Assembly (NCBI GenBank): GCA_039917655.1
Contig: JBDSJC010000005.1
Coordinates: 1-31,766, forward strand
Origin: PNKC01 sp039917655
GTDB lineage: Bacteria; Chloroflexota; Dehalococcoidia; Tepidiformales; Tepidiformaceae
Direction: 5' to 3'
Length of the DNA: 31,766 nucleotides
The translations under genes and the position numbers were made by a program. Of the stretch, positions 7,852 through 16,246 are shown one piece after another. Position 1 is the stretch's first letter, and every line of letters begins with the position of its first letter. The notes under the pieces were generated by a model. It worked only from the letters and a program-made list of their open reading frames with translations, searched no databases and was not told the DNA's origin.

Positions 7852-8898
7852 GTGGCTGAGACGCAGACTGCTGACACCTCCCGCGCGGCTGTGGAGGGCC
7901 TCCGCGCGGTGCTCGGCGAGGGCGCCGCCTTCGGGCCGCCGTGGAAGCTGGCGGGCGGCGCAATGCACGACTCCTGGGCAGTCGACCGCAGCGACGACGG
8001 CGGCGCCCGCGAACTCGTGGTGCGGGTCAGCCCAGCCGGTCGCGCCGACCATGAAAAAACGCGTCGCGAGTTCGAAGTCCTTCGCGTGGCATTCGGACGC
8101 GGGATCCGTTGCCCCGAGCCGATCGGCCTCGGTCAGTGCACGACCGGCGAGGACTACCTGGTGATGGCCAGAGTGAGCGGCGATGCGAACCCCCGGCAGC
8201 TCGTCGCGGGAGAGGCATTCGGCACGGCGCGCGAGCGCATCATCCCGCAGCTGGCCAACGCCCTGGCGGCGATCCACACGATCTCCCCTCAAGACGTGCC
8301 CGCTGCCCCTTCGATGCGTGCGCCTCAAGCCGGCCAGGACTCTCTCCAGTTCGAACGCAAGGTAGTGGAGGAGGCCTACGAGACGTATCTGCTCAACCCT
8401 CACCCCGCTATCGAATGGGCGTGGCGTTGGCTCGATCGGCAGCTCTTGGGTCTAACCCGGACGGGGCTTGAACCTTGCGTTGTGCATGGGGACTTTCGCG
8501 TCGGCAACATGCTCTACGACGAACACGGGCTGACATCGGTGCTGGACTGGGAGGGGACGCACGTGGGCGAACCCGAGGAGGACATCGCCTGGTTCTGCAC
8601 CCGCGTCTGGCGGTTCGGGAAGCCTGCGTTGGAAGCCGGTGGCATCACCTCCCGCGAAACATGGATTCGCGCCTACGAGTTGGCCTCTGGCCGGATGGTG
8701 AGCCGCGAGCGCGTGGCCGCCTGGGAGGTGCTCCAGAACATCCGATGGTGCCAGATCACAATGATGCAAGCCCGCGCCCACCTGGACGGCCACACGAACA
8801 GCCACGAGTTGGCTGCAATAGGACGCCGGACAGCAGAGACAGAACTGGAGATCCTGCGCCTGACCGGCGTGGTGCAGAGGGTCAGCCGTGCAGGATAG
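7852..8898 (+). CDS. APH-family phosphotransferase (ACAD10/11 kinase-like)
   Basis: This 348-residue protein has the aminoglycoside/choline-kinase fold: the catalytic loop HGDFRVGN (H212, D214, N219), the metal-binding DWE (D232), and an N-lobe with VVRVSP. GTG 7852 is preferred because GAGGAGG lies 12 nt upstream; the in-frame TTG at 7810 lies where transcription likely starts. Its neighbours, a DUF6285 protein overlapping by 11 nt and an acyl-CoA dehydrogenase, indicate an acyl-CoA role rather than drug resistance. In animals ACAD10 and ACAD11 fuse such a kinase to an ACAD, and phosphorylate 4-hydroxyacyl-CoA before removing the phosphate. By analogy this kinase may phosphorylate a hydroxyacyl substrate (inference). 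Confidence 0.88.
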   Translation: MAETQTADTSRAAVEGLRAVLGEGAAFGPPWKLAGGAMHDSWAVDRSDDGGARELVVRVSPAGRADHEKTRREFEVLRVAFGRGIRCPEPIGLGQCTTGEDYLVMARVSGDANPRQLVAGEAFGTARERIIPQLANALAAIHTISPQDVPAAPSMRAPQAGQDSLQFERKVVEEAYETYLLNPHPAIEWAWRWLDRQLLGLTRTGLEPCVVHGDFRVGNMLYDEHGLTSVLDWEGTHVGEPEEDIAWFCTRVWRFGKPALEAGGITSRETWIRAYELASGRMVSRERVAAWEVLQNIRWCQITMMQARAHLDGHTNSHELAAIGRRTAETELEILRLTGVVQRVSRAG

Positions 8899-9271
8899 AC
8901 CAACTGCAACGGAACTCCTCGACGCCCTCGGCGACTTCATGCGGGACCGTGCGGCGAACTCGCGCGACCGCTGGGAACGCTTCCAGTTTCAGGTGGCCGC
9001 TAATTCGCTCGGGGTGTTGACGCGCGAACTCCAGTTAGATGACGGCTTCATCCGCGACGAATGGCGCGGCCTCGATTCGTTGCTCGGTGAGGAGCCGTTC
9101 CCAGAAGGCCAGGCGGCAGTCGCCGCACGATTGAACGAACGTAACGGCGAGTTGGTGTCACGAATTCGCGACGGCCAGTTCGACCAGGAAGCCGAAGAGC
9201 AGTTGGTGCGCCACCTGTTCGAGACAGTGCTGAACAAGGTCCGCATCGCCAGTCCAAACGAGGCTACCTGA
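8888..9271 (+). CDS. DUF6285-like protein
   Basis: This 127-residue acidic, helical protein begins RPTATELLDALGDFMRD and carries FQFQVAANSLGVLTREL, matching my memory of DUF6285, a small family found beside APH-type kinases and acyl-CoA dehydrogenases. The GTG start overlaps the end of the kinase gene by 11 nt without its own ribosome site, so translation is probably coupled. No catalytic motif, membrane helix or signal peptide is seen. The fixed gene neighbourhood suggests an accessory subunit or stabiliser of the kinase or the dehydrogenase, but no function is established to my knowledge. Confidence 0.75.
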   Translation: MQDRPTATELLDALGDFMRDRAANSRDRWERFQFQVAANSLGVLTRELQLDDGFIRDEWRGLDSLLGEEPFPEGQAAVAARLNERNGELVSRIRDGQFDQEAEEQLVRHLFETVLNKVRIASPNEAT

Positions 9272-9325
9272 CGACGCGTCACCGCCCAATGAAGAGCAAC
9301 GCCGAACAGTAGGAAGGAACCGCCC

Positions 9326-10576
9326 ATGGACTTCGACATCCCCCAGGACATCCAGGAGATCCTCCGCGAAATCGATGACTTCATCGACGCCGAGATCAAG
9401 CCGCTCGAACAGCAAGACGACAATATGCGCTTCTTCGACCACCGCCGTGAATACGCCCGCACAGATTTCGAAAATGGTGGTGTGCCGCGCAAGGACTGGG
9501 AGGACCTGCTCGCCGAGATGCGCCGCCGCGCCGACAAGGCGGGCCTGCTGCGCTACGCGCTGCCGAAGCGCTACGGCGGCCGCGATGGCACGAACCTGGG
9601 CATGGCGGTTATCCGCGAATACCTCGCCGCCAAGGGCCTGGGTCTGCACAACGACCTGCAGAACGAATCATCGGTGGTCGGCAACTTCCCCACGGTCAAG
9701 ATGTGGGAGCGTTATGGCAGCGACTCCCAGAAGACGCAGTTCCTGGACGGCATGTTCACGGGCCAGACGCGCGTCGCATTCGGCCTTACTGAACCCGACC
9801 ACGGTTCGGACGCCAGTTGGCTGGAGACCCGCGCCATCCGGGACGGCGACGACTACGTGATCAACGGCAAGAAGCGGTTCAACAGCGGGCTGCACAACGC
9901 CACGCACGACCTGATCTTCGCCCGCACCTCGGGCGACGAAGGGAAACCGAAGGGCATTAGCTGCTTCATCGTGCCGGTGAAGAGCGAAGGCTTCTCGGTA
10001 GACTTTATGTGGTGGACGTTGAACATGCCCACGGACCACGCCGAAGTGACGATGACGGACGTGCGAGTGCCCGCGGACGCCATGCTCGGTAAGGAAGGTG
10101 ACGGTCTCGCGCTGGCCAACACATTCACGCACGAGAACCGCATTCGGCAGGCAGCGTCGGGCGTGGGCGCCGCCCAGTACTGCATCAACGAATCGGTAAA
10201 GTACGCCAACTCGCGCATCACCTTCGGTCAGCCGCTCTCCACGCGCCAGGCGATCCAATGGCCGCTGGTCGAACTCCACACCGAGACCGAGATGGTCCGC
10301 CAACTCGTCCGCAAGACAGCCTGGGAGCTCGATTCGTAGGACCACATGGAGATCAGCGACAAAGTGGCGATGTGCAATTACCGCGCCAACCGGCTGGTCT
10401 GCAACGCCGCCGATCAGGCGATCCAGACCCACGGCGGCATCGGCTACACCCGCCACATGCCGTTCGAACACATCTACCGCCACCACCGCCGTTACCGAAT
10501 CACGGAAGGGTCCGAAGAGATCCAGATTCGACGCGTGGCCCAGGTGATGTTCGGCATGGGCCGCCCGAAGGGCTAA
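9326..10576 (+). pseudogene. Acyl-CoA dehydrogenase interrupted by an in-frame amber codon
   Basis: One reading frame encodes a complete acyl-CoA dehydrogenase of about 415 residues, except for a TAG at 10337-10339 (codon 338). The first part (9326-10339) has the N-terminal helical and middle domains (FGLTEPDHGSDASW, INGKKRFNSG) and ends TAWELDS. After the stop the same frame resumes at once with DHMEISDKVAMCNYRAN, AIQTHGGIGYTRH and the C-terminal ITEGSEEIQIRRVAQ. The expected catalytic base lies in this last block, so the truncated product should be inactive. AGGAAGGAA precedes the ATG. Other genes here use TAG as a normal stop, so recoding (for example pyrrolysine) is unlikely; a CAG/AAG-to-TAG change or a base error fits best. 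An internal ATG at 10346 could only give a C-terminal fragment. Confidence 0.85.
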
Positions 10577-10615
10577 CGCAAGGACACGGTTAGGACCGCG
10601 AAAGGAGAAGTTGAG

Positions 10616-10978
10616 ATGAAAGTTGTCAGGCTCGGCGATTCGAACGAGACCCCCGCGACCGCACCGATATTCGTCGGCACGGTGCACAGTCGCTCGCTGA
10701 TCGATAAGGAGACCAGCCCCGCAGTAACGGTGACGATGGTGCGCTTCAGCGATGGCGGCCGGAACAAGCGCCACACGCACTCGGCCGACCAGATCCTGTA
10801 CATCACCGACGGGCACGGGATTGTGGCTGACGAGGCGCAGGAGCACGAAGTCAGCGCAGGAGACGTCGTCCATGTCCCGGCTGGCGAAGTGCACTGGCAC
10901 GGCGCCGTGGCAGGCGGCGCAATGGCCCACCTCTCGATCCTGCCGCCATGCGAGACGAAGGTTGTGGAGGGAGAGTGA
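10616..10978 (+). CDS. Small single-domain cupin protein
   Basis: This 120-residue protein is one cupin barrel. Motif 1 is RHTHSADQILYI (H53, H55, Q59) and motif 2 is AGDVVHVPAGEVHWHG (H93), giving a likely 3-His metal site. The ATG has a good AGGAG ribosome site 9 nt upstream. It lies 39 nt after the ACAD frame on the same strand and before a strong terminator, so it is the likely last gene of that operon. Single-domain cupins include dioxygenases, isomerases and sensors; nothing fixes the substrate. No signal peptide is present. Confidence 0.85.
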   Translation: MKVVRLGDSNETPATAPIFVGTVHSRSLIDKETSPAVTVTMVRFSDGGRNKRHTHSADQILYITDGHGIVADEAQEHEVSAGDVVHVPAGEVHWHGAVAGGAMAHLSILPPCETKVVEGE

Positions 10979-11094
10979 CCGCGAAAGCGGAGATCTGGAA
11001 CGGGCGCCCGAGTCGGACTCTGCGGAGGCAGCCACAGCCGAGTCGCGGTTCTTGGTAGAGTTTCGCCCGGCGCTTCGCTAGCTCTGGACAAACG

Positions 11095-11123
11095 GAAACG
11101 CCCGGCCTAAGGCCGGGCGTTTC
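11095..11123. terminator. Strong intrinsic terminator, bidirectional
   Basis: A perfect 13-bp GC-rich stem (GAAACGCCCGGCC / GGCCGGGCGTTTC) with the loop TAA lies between two converging genes, the cupin (plus) and the DUF4383 gene (minus). The ends read GTTTC on either strand, a short U-rich tail. Confidence 0.8.
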
Positions 11124-11142
11124 TCCATGTGCGCGGGCGCGG

Positions 11143-11595
11143 TTACGCGTGCGTCATGGTGTTGGAGCGGTTCAACGGCGTCTTGTTCAAGGCCGTCCCA
11201 ATGACGCCGAGGGCGATCATGCCGATGCCGAGCCCCAGGTGGAGCACATTGTCGGCGTTGTTCACCGGCACGAAGTTCGCGCTGGACCCCTGATCGACCA
11301 CGAGCCCGTAGACGAACAGTGCCAGGTAGACAACTCCGCCGCCGACGAGGTACGTCTTCGCGCCGCTTAACGAACGGGCGAGGGCGACGCCGGCTACGCC
11401 GAACAAGAGGTGAACGATGTTGTGAAGAATGCTCACCTGAAAGATACCGAGGAGTTTCGCCTCGGAGTTGTGACCGGCGAAGGAGAGATCGCTGTAGTTG
11501 CTTGTGATGCCGGGGATGAACCCGAGGACGCCAACGGCGAGGAAAACGACGCCCACCAGGAGCGCGAGGTTTTGGGTGGCAGAGTAGCCTTTCAT
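11143..11595 (-). CDS. DUF4383 membrane protein
   Basis: This 150-residue protein has four predicted membrane helices (about 9-29, 54-74, 82-102, 117-137). The motif VGVLGFIPG (residues 21-29) followed by LLGIFQVSILHNIVHLLFGVAG (49-70) is the DUF4383 signature. The family is common in Actinobacteria and Chloroflexota and has no assigned biochemical function. GAGGGG just upstream of the ATG is the ribosome site. The gene stands alone and converges on the cupin gene across a terminator. Confidence 0.85.
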   Translation of the reverse strand: MKGYSATQNLALLVGVVFLAVGVLGFIPGITSNYSDLSFAGHNSEAKLLGIFQVSILHNIVHLLFGVAGVALARSLSGAKTYLVGGGVVYLALFVYGLVVDQGSSANFVPVNNADNVLHLGLGIGMIALGVIGTALNKTPLNRSNTMTHA

Positions 11596-11671
11596 AGGAA
11601 CCCCTCTTTCTGTGTGTTGCTCTTTAATACGGAGGGGTCAACCGCGCTGATCAACGGAGCGAGCTTCGCAA

Positions 11672-11684
11672 CACAACTGTTGTG
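11672..11684. repeat. 13-bp perfect inverted repeat, possible operator
   Basis: CACAAC-T-GTTGTG is symmetric about its central base. It lies about 77 bp upstream of the DUF4383 start, in the 275-bp gap between this gene and the end of the monooxygenase gene. A TATTAA box nearby on the minus strand could be a -10. The rest of the gap (11596-11870) shows no gene. Confidence 0.35.
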
Positions 11685-11870
11685 GAAAAGGCCACGAAAG
11701 CGAGGGAACTGATATGGCCACCGTGATTGGGCCCGGGCCTGCCACCAAAACCGGCCTTCCCGGGAACAGCAGCCGCCGGAGTCACGCCGTGAGATGCCGC
11801 ACCGTGCGACTAGTTCGGGCAGGAGGTCTCCGCCGCTCCAACTCAGTTCCCGACATTGAGCTGTCTCAAG

Positions 11871-13517
11871 CTACCCAGCGCCCGCGCCAAGCGCGAAGCC
11901 TTCGTAACCGTCGGTTGCCACCTGTTGGCACTTCACGGCGTAGTTCCCCACACCGCCAACGTACGGCATAAACACGCGAGGCTTACCGGGAATGTTGGCG
12001 CCCAGGTACCACGAGTTGGCCAGCGGGAAAAGAGTGAGATCCGCCACCTGGTTAACGTGGTCCACCCACTGGTCCTCAGCCGCTACGGTTGCTTCGATGG
12101 TCTGTAGCTCGTGCTCGCGCAGGTACGTCAGGCAGTCGCTAATCCAATCCACGTGCTGCTCGATAGAGACGATCATGTTGCTCAGCACGGAGGGGCTGCC
12201 CGGGCCGGTAATCGTGAACAGGTTTGGGAAACCAGCGATCTGGATGCCGAGGTAGGTGCGCGGACCATGCGCCCACTTGTCCCGCAGAGTCGCGCCGTCG
12301 CGTCCGCGAATGTCGATATTCGAAAGCGCGCCGGTCATCGCATCGAATCCGGTCGCGAACACCAGGCAGTCGAACTCGTACTCCTGGCCGGCAGTTCGCA
12401 GGCCTTTCGGGGTGATCTCCTCGATCGGGGCGTTCTTCACGTCGATCAGCGAGACGTTTTCGCGGTTGAATGTTTCGAAGTAGCCCGAGTCCACGCATAA
12501 GCGCTTCGTCGCGAACGGATAGTCTCGGGGGCAGAGCAACTCAGCCGTGACCGGGTCGTTCACCGTCTCGCGAATCTTCGAACGCACGAACTCGGCCGCC
12601 GTTTCGTTCGCTTCCAGGTTCAGTCCGAGATCGATAAACGCGCCGCCGAGCGCGAAGCCCCCCTGCTGCCAACGGGATTCGAACTCCTGGCGCCGCTCGT
12701 CCTCCGCAACCTCCAGCGCCGACTTTTCGCCCGGCGTACGGGCCAGGATGCCGGCCGCCGATTCGCGCGCCCGGCGGCGGACTTCGGTGTAGTTCTCCTT
12801 CATCTGCGCCTGGTATTCGGCGTTGATCGGGCCGTTGTGCGCCGGCACGCTGAAGTTGGCCGTGCGCTGGAAGACGGTGAGCTGCGCCGCCTGCCTTGCG
12901 ATGATCGGGATCGACTGGATAGCCGACGACCCGGTGCCTATCACGCCGACGCGCTTGCCGGTGAAGTCGACGCCTTCGTGCGGCCAATGGCCGGTGTGGT
13001 ACCACTGACCCTCAAAGGAATCGAGTCCCTTGAAGTCCGGCACTTTCGCCGCGGAGAGGCAGCCGGTGGCCATGATGCAGTGCTTCGCGGAGAACCGGTC
13101 GCCGCGGTCAGTGGTCACCGTCCAGCGATCGGTCGCTTCGTCAAAGACAGCGGCGGTAACGCGCGTCTCGAACTGGATGCCGTCGCGCAGGCCAAACCGA
13201 TCGGCGGCGTGGTTCAGGTAGGTCAGGATTTCGGGCTGGGTGGCGTAGCGCTCGGTCCACTTCCATTCGCGCGGGAGGTCATCCTCGAAGCCGTACTGGT
13301 ACTCCAGGCTTTCGATATCGCAGCGGGCGCCGGGGTAGCGATTCCAGTACCAGGTGCCGCCAACTCCATCTCCGGCTTCGATCACGCGGGCGCTCATGCC
13401 GAGCTCGCGCAAGCGATAGAGCATGTACAGCCCTGCGAAGCCCGCGCCGACGACGACGGCATCGAGTTGGGTGGCGGCGGCGGGACGCGTTTCAGGCAGT
13501 GTCTCGGTTGCAGTCAT
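11871..13517 (-). CDS. Baeyer-Villiger monooxygenase (FAD/NADPH)
   Basis: This flavoprotein of 548 residues matches the length of cyclohexanone and phenylacetone monooxygenases. It has the FAD loop GAGFAG (24-29), the GTWYWNRYPGARCD block (54-67), the Baeyer-Villiger fingerprint FEGQWYHTGHWP (168-179), the NADPH loop GTGSSA (194-199), and a late ATG motif (VFATGFDAMTG). Such enzymes insert oxygen next to a ketone to give an ester or lactone. The start at 13517 is chosen because AAGGATC precedes it and the FAD motif then falls near the N-terminus; the frame stays open to 13724. It is divergent from the ABC exporter by 177 bp. The lactone product could be opened by a hydrolase such as the SMP-30 enzyme (speculation). 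Substrate unknown. Confidence 0.92.
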   Translation of the reverse strand: MTATETLPETRPAAATQLDAVVVGAGFAGLYMLYRLRELGMSARVIEAGDGVGGTWYWNRYPGARCDIESLEYQYGFEDDLPREWKWTERYATQPEILTYLNHAADRFGLRDGIQFETRVTAAVFDEATDRWTVTTDRGDRFSAKHCIMATGCLSAAKVPDFKGLDSFEGQWYHTGHWPHEGVDFTGKRVGVIGTGSSAIQSIPIIARQAAQLTVFQRTANFSVPAHNGPINAEYQAQMKENYTEVRRRARESAAGILARTPGEKSALEVAEDERRQEFESRWQQGGFALGGAFIDLGLNLEANETAAEFVRSKIRETVNDPVTAELLCPRDYPFATKRLCVDSGYFETFNRENVSLIDVKNAPIEEITPKGLRTAGQEYEFDCLVFATGFDAMTGALSNIDIRGRDGATLRDKWAHGPRTYLGIQIAGFPNLFTITGPGSPSVLSNMIVSIEQHVDWISDCLTYLREHELQTIEATVAAEDQWVDHVNQVADLTLFPLANSWYLGANIPGKPRVFMPYVGGVGNYAVKCQQVATDGYEGFALGAGAG

Positions 13518-13693
13518 GGCGGCGGATCCTTGCTGGTTGATCTGGGGTCGATTCTGGCATCGTACGGGAAAGCGCGTCCAACGGCGGGCAAGGGCGCCCG
13601 GATCTGCACCGGCGAGAAGTGCAACGGCAATGCAAGCCTTGTGGCAGGCATAGGCTGCGACTGCAATGTGTTGGTCGCTACCGTTCCCCGCAA

Positions 13694-14698
13694 GTGGCCG
13701 CTTCACGTCCTCAGCCGGTTGCAACTCAGTCGTCGCCGGCCTCGCGCAGCGCGGCTGACGAACTGTGGGGCGAGCCCGTTGTCTCGCTCCAGTCCGTTAC
13801 CAAGTCGTTCGGCAACCACGTAGTCGTGGACGACATTTCGCTCGAAGTGAAAGCCGGCCAGATCTTTGGGCTGATCGGCCCCAGTGGCTGCGGCAAAACC
13901 ACGCTGGTGAAGATGCTGGTCGGCCTCGTCTCCCCGACCTCCGGCAAAGCGACCGTGCGCGGCGTGGAGCCCGCACGCTTCACTACGCGCGACCGTTCGG
14001 GTATCGGCTACACCCCGCAGGGGTTCTTCCTCTACCCCACGCTCACTGTCCTCGAGAACGCAAAGTTTGTCGCCAGCCTCTACGGCGTCAGCCTCTTGCA
14101 GCGCCGGCGGCGGATCAAGGAAGTGCTCACCTTCCTCGAAATTTGGGATGCGCGAAAACGGCTGGCCGTAAACATCTCCGGTGGAATGCAACGCCGCCTC
14201 TCGCTCGCCTGCGCACTCTTTCACAAACCCAGCGTGATCTTCGTTGACGAGCCAACTTCTGGCCTGGACCCCGTGCTGCGGGCGAAGGTTTGGGGCTATC
14301 TGAGCGAACTTCGCAACGGCGGCACAACGGTCTTTCTGACCACCCAGCACATTGATGAGGCGGGGCACTGCGACCGCGTCGGCATCCTCAACAAGGGGTC
14401 GATCGTCGCCCTTGGCGCCCCGGACCACATTCGGCGCGAAGCGTTGGGCGGCGAAGTCATCGCCGTCGAAGGCGGCAGCTACACGCGCGAAGATGTGATC
14501 GCCCTCTGGGAGCTGCCGTCGGTCAAGAAAGTCGATTGGGACGGCCGCGACAAGCTGCGAATCATGGTGGATGACGCGGCGACCGCTACGCCGGCAGTGA
14601 CCGAATTACTGCACAACCGCGGCACTCAGTTCACCGCCTTGATGCCGTATCTGCCGAGCTTTGATGAGGTGTTCATCGAACTGGTGCAGCGCCAGTGA
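13694..14698 (+). CDS. ABC transporter ATP-binding protein (ABC-2 exporter)
   Basis: This 334-residue ATPase has Walker A GPSGCGKT (62-69), Q-loop YTPQG (106-110), signature ISGGM (161-165, in place of LSGGQ), Walker B VIFVDE (181-186) and the H-loop TTQHIDEA. After the ATPase core a C-terminal segment (~250-334) resembles the regulatory tail of drug-exporter ATPases. The start is uncertain: GTG 13694 gives a 30-residue leader and avoids the divergent promoter region, while the frame stays open back to an ATG at 13619. Neither has a clear ribosome site. Its TGA overlaps the GTG of the permease gene by 4 nt, so the two form one transporter. Confidence 0.92.
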   Translation: MAASRPQPVATQSSPASRSAADELWGEPVVSLQSVTKSFGNHVVVDDISLEVKAGQIFGLIGPSGCGKTTLVKMLVGLVSPTSGKATVRGVEPARFTTRDRSGIGYTPQGFFLYPTLTVLENAKFVASLYGVSLLQRRRRIKEVLTFLEIWDARKRLAVNISGGMQRRLSLACALFHKPSVIFVDEPTSGLDPVLRAKVWGYLSELRNGGTTVFLTTQHIDEAGHCDRVGILNKGSIVALGAPDHIRREALGGEVIAVEGGSYTREDVIALWELPSVKKVDWDGRDKLRIMVDDAATATPAVTELLHNRGTQFTALMPYLPSFDEVFIELVQRQ

Positions 14699-16206
14699 GC
14701 GGCTCGCTCACCCGGACGTTGGCGTTTTTCAGCAAATGGATGGCCGAAATCGTGCGCCAGCCGGCGCTGATGTTCACGTTGATCGTCGGGCCGTTTCTGG
14801 TGCTGCTGGCGTTTGGGCAGGGCGTGGACATCGGCGGCCCGCGCCCACGAACGATCGTGGTGCGCCCGCAGAATGCGCAGGGCGAGATTCAGCCTTTGCC
14901 AGAGGAACTAGACGCGCACATTGAGGTGGTAGGTGAAACCACGGACCTCGGCGCGGCCCGCCGTGAGCTGGAAAAAGGCCATGCCGACGTCGTCGCTGTG
15001 CTCCCGCCGGACCCCATCGCGGTCATCCGCCGGGGCGAACGCATCCCGATTCAGATCCTCACGAACGAGATCGACCCTGTGACGAAGAGCTATGCCAAGG
15101 CGTACCTGGGCGACCAGGTGGCGGAGCTGAATCAGCGCACCATCGCGAAAGCGATCAGCGAAGCGCAGTCATCGGTCGGGGACGTGCAGAAGGTGCTGAA
15201 AGAAGCCCGGCCGGTGCTCAACTCTCTGCGCGCCAACCAGGGCAACATCGAAACCGCGCGCGGCCAGGTTTCGGACGTCAAACGTATTCTCGGTCCGCTG
15301 AGGACCGCGGCCGCGGCCGCGGACGCCGCCGCGCGTGGCGTGAGCTTCGTCATCCCGGGCTTCGGCAACGCATCAGACCAGACCAAGCGCCTGGACCAAC
15401 TGGTCAACGACCTGAATACCACGGTCGGCAAGCTGGACGCCCAACTGAATGGGAGCGGCGCTAGCCTCAGTGTCAGCAACCTGGATGAGATCGACGCCAC
15501 CTTGACCACCATCGACAAGACGGTCACCGATATCCAGGCGATCCCGCCGGATGTGTTGAGCGCGCCGTTCCAGTTGCAGCTGGAGAACGTGGCGCCGTTC
15601 GTGCCGACATTCACCGGCTTCTACGCACCGGCCGTGTTGGCACTGCTGCTCCAACACCTCGCGATCACGCTCGGGGCGCTGAGCATGGCGCGCATCCGCA
15701 TCATCGGCCTGATGGACCTGCTGCGGACCTCCCCAGTCCGGCCGACGGAGGTCGTGATCGGAAACTACCTCTCCTACGGGACGCTCTGCGCTGTCGCCGG
15801 GGCGGTGCTGGTTTCGCTTGTTGTCATCCTGCTCGATGTCCCCGTGTTCGGGTCGTACGTGCTCGTGGCGGTGGCGCTGGCGCTCTTAATCGCGACGGCC
15901 CTGGGCCTCGGATTTTTCATCTCGATGATCTCGTCCAGCGAACAGCAGGCGGCGCAGATCTCCATGCTCATCCTGCTCGGGTCGATCTTTTTCAGCGGGT
16001 TTGTTTTCTCGTTGGATCGCATCGCCTGGCCGATTCGCGCCGTTTCGTACGTGCTGCCATCGACCTATGCAATACGGACGCTTCAAGACGTTATGTTGCG
16101 CGGTACGCTTCGCAAACCCGAAGACCTGTACGTCCTCGCCGGCACTGCGCTCTTCTTCTTCCTGCTCACGATCATCCTCTTCAGGCGCGAATTCCGGCCA
16201 ACATAA
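14695..16206 (+). CDS. ABC-2 type permease with large extracytoplasmic domain
   Basis: This 503-residue protein has one membrane helix near the N-terminus (about 22-42), a long outside domain (about 45-305) rich in heptad-like Ala/Leu/Asp segments, and about five more helices in the C-terminal third (about 310-335, 357-385, 388-415, 420-440, 475-495). This layout fits the ABC-2 or YhgE/Pip-like exporters, which move drugs, lipids or polymers. It begins with GTG in the GTGA overlap with the ATPase gene. The coiled-coil-like middle region may reach into the cell wall or interact with a partner. Substrate unknown. Confidence 0.87.
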   Translation: MSGSLTRTLAFFSKWMAEIVRQPALMFTLIVGPFLVLLAFGQGVDIGGPRPRTIVVRPQNAQGEIQPLPEELDAHIEVVGETTDLGAARRELEKGHADVVAVLPPDPIAVIRRGERIPIQILTNEIDPVTKSYAKAYLGDQVAELNQRTIAKAISEAQSSVGDVQKVLKEARPVLNSLRANQGNIETARGQVSDVKRILGPLRTAAAAADAAARGVSFVIPGFGNASDQTKRLDQLVNDLNTTVGKLDAQLNGSGASLSVSNLDEIDATLTTIDKTVTDIQAIPPDVLSAPFQLQLENVAPFVPTFTGFYAPAVLALLLQHLAITLGALSMARIRIIGLMDLLRTSPVRPTEVVIGNYLSYGTLCAVAGAVLVSLVVILLDVPVFGSYVLVAVALALLIATALGLGFFISMISSSEQQAAQISMLILLGSIFFSGFVFSLDRIAWPIRAVSYVLPSTYAIRTLQDVMLRGTLRKPEDLYVLAGTALFFFLLTIILFRREFRPT

Positions 16207-16246
16207 GCAAGTCCGCCTTGGCGCGGAGCAGAGGTGATCGCGCTCC

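Noticed and set aside
10337..10339. TAG in the ACAD gene as a pyrrolysine codon
   Set aside because: TAG ends several intact genes here (for example the SDR at 7734 and the kinase at 8898), there is no sign of pyl genes, and ACADs do not use pyrrolysine.
9668..11035. 455-residue open frame on the minus strand opposite the ACAD and cupin genes
   Set aside because: It is antisense to two recognisable genes, its translation is His/Arg/Asp-rich without domain signatures, and it fits the codon pattern of GC-rich coding DNA read backwards.
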